Below are positions 59,645-64,000 of a stretch of DNA of 64,000 nt, one piece after another (within the stretch, counting starts at the first letter, position 1; each line of letters opens with the position of its first letter). A program made the position numbers and the translations under genes. This stretch comes from Cristatella mucedo (lineage: Eukaryota > Bryozoa > Phylactolaemata > Cristatellidae): the NCBI GenBank assembly GCA_009760855.2, contig WPIO01000080.1, forward strand, positions 527,001 through 591,000. Direction: 5' to 3'. The notes beneath the pieces are model-generated. The model saw only the letters and a program-made list of their open reading frames with translations. It did no database searches and was not told the DNA's origin.

Positions 59645-60730
59645 CGTCAACGACAGTGGCGCATCCATCATTGGACTTTGCCAAGCTGCTCGAGCGTCGG
59701 TACCAGGTGCTGATTCCGGCGTCGCGAGAGAGCGACAGGTTGCCGCCGATGTTGCGTAAGCCACGTCGCTATATAAATCCTGTGCGGGTCGGCTTTTCCT
59801 TCGGCAATAGTGCACGCAATTGCCTGCCTGAGGCGACGCAAATAAAAATGGATCTCTCGCGTCGGTCACGTGACAAATTTCGTTGCATCTTTTCTGCTTG
59901 GCCCCTTTACCACTAGTGTATAGCGTGTCGGCTCAGCCTACCAGTTTTGCAGCTGATTAAAAGGCGATTAAACTGGCGATGCGTCCGCAGACCTCTGGGA
60001 CCGCAATCTTGCGCGCCAAACCCAATTCGAGTGAGTGCGAATGCCAAAAATGAAATCTAAATTTCTCTCGAGTGTCAAGGCCTTGGGGCGAAGGGGTCAA
60101 GGCCTTGGGGCGAAGAGGCTCGCACTTGCCAAGATGAGTGGACAGCGGGTTCGAATCCTGCAGAGGAAAGTGTTGCTCTCCCACTGCAGAGCGGAGCATC
60201 AGCGGAGGAATAGCAGCAAAGAATATTCTGCCAATGCGTGAATAATGCTTTTGGATAGTGATACCTTCAACAATTTCCTTGCTCCGTGGCATATGCATCT
60301 TGCTTGGAATTTGCACCGCTTAAGAATGGAGGCGTCTCCAGTTCTGTACAACCTGCTGCGATCGCTTAGTCGTTTACCCTCGCGCGTCCGGCGTCTTTGC
60401 AAGCAGCGTTGCGTGTTTCGTGGACGTGGACGCGTTCGCGTACACCGGAAAGACGCTCAAGTACTCAAACGAACTTAAAGACTAACTAATCGCGCTAAAG
60501 ACTAACACAGCTCGTAACTTTGGAGTTTCTATCGAGCTCATCAGCGTGCGACTGAAAGATGATGCGTCATGCCTGACGTCATGGATTTTCCTAATTCTCG
60601 CTCGCGTAGCGTAAAAGGTCCGGTCTGCTATTATAGAAAACCTGTGACGCGTGACGAACCCAAAATGTCTTCTTGTCTGCGTGTGCTGGTATCGACACGA
60701 TTACTGTGTGCTACGTAAATTGGTCAATCC
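59645..60730. other. Unassigned DNA downstream of Runt gene B
   Basis: Apart from the tRNA-like sequence at 60083-60165 no feature was recognised; short open frames on both strands have no splice support. Confidence 0.4.
60083..60165 (+). other. tRNA-like sequence with intact T arm
   Basis: GCGGGTTCGAATCCTGC at 60145-60161 forms a 5-bp T stem and a standard T loop, and TGGGGCGAAGAGGC upstream could be an A box. The acceptor stem could not be closed and a 20-base tandem duplication lies in the D-arm region, so this looks like a SINE head or tRNA relic rather than a working tRNA. Confidence 0.4.
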
Positions 60731-60732
60731 GT

Positions 60733-61430
60733 TTGCGATGTCAAGTCTTGACTTCTGTAACTCACTGTTTGCTGTGTACCGGCCTGTGCAATCAGGCGCT
60801 TACAGCTCATGCGAAAATTTGGCAGCTACGCCTGTCTGTTGTGAACGTTGCAGTTGCCACATCATACCCTTTCTCGCCGACCCGCACTTGCTCCCAGTCA
60901 AATAACGCATCGACTTTAAGTTGTTGTCACTCACTTGTAGGTCCCTTCATTATTTGGCTCAAGCCTACCATCAGATCTACTCACTCATCAGGCTATGCAT
61001 CGCACCACCCACTTTTCGGAATCTAGCAGTTTAACCAATACCTCTTACCAACCTCAAATCCTTTTGATACCGTGCATTTAGTTCGCATGCTCCCACAGCC
61101 CAGCAACTCACTCCCGACTTCCGTCACGACATCCCCTAACTTGACGACATTTAAAGAGATACTAAAGAGATATTTATTCACCACATCACGGCATCATTAT
61201 TGGATCCCTGTGTATCGTGCTTGTGGGTGCTGAAACTGTTCAGGCTGCCAATAACCGTATTTTCATGCTGACCCTGTGCATGTCACCTCGATCCATATTA
61301 TGCTTGTTGTTTATTGAGCTTGCTACCACTAACCATTCGATAATGCTTTCAATGCAGCTAATGTACACCGCCTGGAAAGAAATGGAGTTCTCTGAGGGCA
61401 CTATAACAAATTTATTATTATTATTACTCT
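60733..61430 (+). mobile_element. LINE 3' fragment, main family
   Basis: Diverged C-terminal ORF2 (SSLDFCNSLF, LADPHLLPVK) and 3' untranslated region, ending in GAGTTCTCTGAGGGC and an ATT repeat at about 61410-61430. Confidence 0.7.
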
Positions 61431-61837
61431 TATTATGCTTCGCATGCTTGTTCCTTGCATAGAATTGCCGTTTGTTAATCACTTCCATCATTGGGTGTTG
61501 TGAAGCACCTGGATAGAAATGTGGTTTACGTAAAGCGCTAAAAATACAACTTATTGTTTATGTTACGATGTGTTCTTACCAGCGCCTTTGAATTGGTGCA
61601 ACAGGTGCATGGTGCAAAAAATGTTCCCACGTGCACTTTTATTGTGATATTCATTTTGGTGTATTTTGCATACTATTATTGCTTCGTACAGCTAATAGTA
61701 AGAGAAGTCAAAGCTTTCGCCCTCTACGAGCAAAATCGCTCGTTTGCAGACTAGCTTCCGTCCTCCCGAAGGACCTGTTCGCGCTAGTCATACGACTGCG
61801 TTAGTTTAAAGCGACGCACCTATTTGCGGCACAAATT

Positions 61838-62037
61838 ATAACAATAATAATAATAACAACACACTTGATAAAGCACGCTCAGAGAACTCAATGTCTTTCT
61901 AGGCGCTTTACATATACTGCAAAGGAAAAACTATCGAATGGTGAGTGGTATCATGCTTGATCAACAACAAGAATAACACGGTTAGGGGTGACATGCACAG
62001 AGTCAGCATGCCATTATGGTTATTGGCAGCATGCATG
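61838..62037 (-). mobile_element. LINE 3' tail, main family
   Basis: ATAATAATAATAAC tail, hairpin and about 150 bases of 3' untranslated region (GGGGTGACATGCACAGAG). An ATT repeat follows at 62039-62060. Confidence 0.7.
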
Positions 62038-62168
62038 GATATTATTATTATTATTATTATGGCATATATTATGAAGCGGGTTATAAGACAGATTGTGGTA
62101 AGGGTTATTGGGTGCATAATGTAACGGGTCATAGGGAATGATTGCACGAGCGGTCGGTCCTCAAGTAT

Positions 62169-62219
62169 CTGATGCCCACCTGATGCCCACCTGATGCTCA
62201 CCTGATGCTCACCTGATGC
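62169..62219. repeat. 11-base tandem repeat
   Basis: CTGATGCYCAC repeated four and a half times. Confidence 0.85.
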
Positions 62220-62324
62220 AGCGGCTGGCACGATGCCCGAAATTTAGCGGGCTGGGACTGGCTAGCTTGTCCTTGCCTAATACACAGCTGCTAGCGAGTA
62301 GTGTCAGCGCGCCGGCTATTGCTA

Positions 62325-62395
62325 CCAATTGAGAGAGATCGAGTTTTCGGAAGGCGCTTTGTCACGTGTATTATTTTTATTATCATTATTGTGTC
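62325..62395 (+). mobile_element. Isolated LINE/SINE 3' tail
   Basis: TTGAGAGAGATCGAGTTTTC, then GGAAGGCGCTTTGTCAC and an ATTATT tail: only the 3' hairpin region of the LINE family. Confidence 0.45.
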
Positions 62396-63000
62396 GTGTA
62401 AGCTGTATTGCTCGCTGCCGCGGGCTTTAAAAATGCCTGCTAAATTCAATCGTAAAACTTTGACTACACGGTCTGACAGCACGTCATGCATTCTGGTTCG
62501 GTCTCGTATGAGACAATTAAACTTTGCCGTTACGCTAGCCATTACGCTGGTGCAACTGCAGCTCAACATGACCTCAGAACTTCTACTCTTCTCCACTGCG
62601 TGTTTAGCGAGACCTTGTGGCTCACCTGAGCATGACCAGGGCTACTTCCTCCTCCGTTTGCCAGTCCGGTTGCTAAGTATAGCAGGCCGAGTAGTGGGAC
62701 CGGCTTGGTGCACAAGCATCACCACCCCCGAAGGGCACTAAGAATAGCACAGTTGGGCGCCAGCCGGCTCATTCGGACGACTAATGCGAAAATCCTGTCG
62801 GCTAATCTGTCTATTGACTTCCGGTGACTAACCGCACAGTTCCGCTCAGCGTAGGCTGGCTAGAACTGACGACTTGCGGATCTGCCGCCGCTCGCATCCG
62901 TCAGTGCTGGTAATTCACGCACGAGCGGCGTAGCACCGCAGGAAATAGAGCCGCCTGGCGGGCGTCCGACGCGGCACTTATCACTTCGCATAGTTCGCAT
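62396..63000. other. Unassigned DNA
   Basis: A 146-codon plus-strand frame (62301-62741) starts inside a LINE tail and resembles nothing known. No splice-supported exon was found. Confidence 0.4.
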
Positions 63001-63845
63001 CAGTTCATAGTTCACCAGTTCACACGGCCAAAACGGCGCTCAGTTTCTTTGGGAAGTTCCTGGCTCCGAGCCGAGGTTATCTCCGCCGTCACAAAGCGCC
63101 GCTGAGTAGGCGAGCGCACGGTGGCTATGGCGTCCTGCCGACGTGCAGGCTTGCTGAACACGAGCAGACGACGAGTAGCGGGGCGAACAGGTTGCGCGAA
63201 CTCGCGCGCACTAGACAACGTGCAGCTTTGCCGCGAGCGAGCGGCCAATGAGATGACTGGCAGCGCCTGTGAGTGCCCGGAGCAACCGTAGACAGCAGTG
63301 AACTGGCTGACCGTGGTTTCGCGAGTGATATGGGAGTTTCGTGCGGATGCCCTAGAAGCTAGCTGAGAACGGTAGCTACGACCTCGAGAGAGATTTGCAC
63401 AGTAAAGTTCAAGGCGAACGTCCTTTCATCCCGAACTTATCCTATCCGCTCGCACGAATTGGAACAGGAGGAAGAGGCCAGCTATCTGTAGGTCGAAGCA
63501 ATCGATCGATCAGTTTCGGAGATCGAAGCTTGCGTGCTTCCAATCATTAGGCGGAAACATATGCAGGCCTCCCGCTGCGACTTTAGCCAGCGCAAGCCAC
63601 GTGGAACGCGTGACTGCACGAGTGGCGGGAAATTCAGGTCAACAGGGACGATGGCACGCAACAGCCGAAGCGCTTAGTTCGAACCCAGTTCATAGTTCAC
63701 CAGTTCACACGGCCAAAACGCTTCGTTGGGAAGTTCCTGGCTCCTCAGCCGAGGTCCGTCACCGCAACCGTCACAACAGTAACAGCCGAAGCGCTTAGTT
63801 CGCACCTGCTCATAGTTCACCAGTTCACAGGGCCGAAGCGCTCGC
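63001..63845 (+). repeat. Three dispersed copies of a 35-100 base repeat in GC-rich DNA
   Basis: CAGTTCATAGTTCACCAGTT followed by CACACGGCC occurs at 63001 and 63686. A shorter form starts at 63809. The first two share GGGAAGTTCCTGGCTCC and AGCCGAGGT downstream, and AACAGCCGAAGCGCTTAGTT occurs at 63660 and 63782. Confidence 0.7.
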
Positions 63846-64000
63846 CGACGTGCCTATTCACCCTGCTACGCGTAACTGCTAGCAACGATGGCTAGGCGAC
63901 GTCAGCAAGCACTCGCAGCAAGCAGCGTTGCCGGGCGAAGGGGGGGCAGCGGCGGCGGCTGCTGCTTAGGGCACGTTGCCGTTTCCGACGCTCCGTCACC

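Overview
This is a stretch of nuclear DNA from an animal, most likely an invertebrate. The evidence is split genes with GT-AG introns, AATAAA poly(A) signals, CR1/L2-type LINE fragments ending in ATT repeats, tRNA-derived SINEs, and two genes for Runt-domain (RUNX) transcription factors, a family confined to animals and their closest unicellular relatives. Nothing bacterial or viral was seen. The species cannot be fixed from the sequence.

Layout. (1) 2.6-10.4 kb, minus strand: a five-exon Runt-domain gene whose exon phases all agree (987 coding bases, 328 aa, with start, stop and poly(A) signal). Its introns hold LINE and SINE copies. (2) 10.4-22.9 kb: repeat-dominated DNA with many LINE fragments in both orientations, SINEs, long AT and purine tracts, one CpG-rich patch near 19 kb and one orphan acidic exon candidate near 12.9 kb. 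(3) 22.7-53.3 kb: a tandem array of six near-identical units of about 5.09 kb, flanked on both sides by diverged, partly deleted unit pieces. Each unit is a fixed mosaic of old LINE pieces, a SINE, a hairpin-forming AT tract and GC-rich DNA. (4) 53.3-56.5 kb: GCC-repeat DNA, a LINE 3' end, a SINE and a GC/CpG-rich island. (5) 56.5-59.65 kb, plus strand: a second, very diverged Runt-domain gene (four exons, 605 aa predicted, disordered Pro/Ser/Ala-rich C-terminus), followed by a poly(A) signal. (6) 59.65-64 kb: LINE fragments, a tRNA-like sequence, short tandem repeats and GC-rich DNA without a recognisable gene.

The two Runt genes point away from each other with the array between their 5' ends. 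They share a phase-1 intron at the same place in the Runt domain, just before the residues equivalent to Lys-Ser-Phe of RUNX1, so they are probably old paralogues. The dominant LINE family and one SINE family share the same 3' hairpin tail, which suggests the SINE was copied by the LINE machinery. One part of the array (about 40.8-46.2 kb) carries many unit-specific single-base homopolymer insertions and a run of ten C, which look like assembly errors. All gene models were made by eye from splice signals and reading frames and have not been tested against transcripts.
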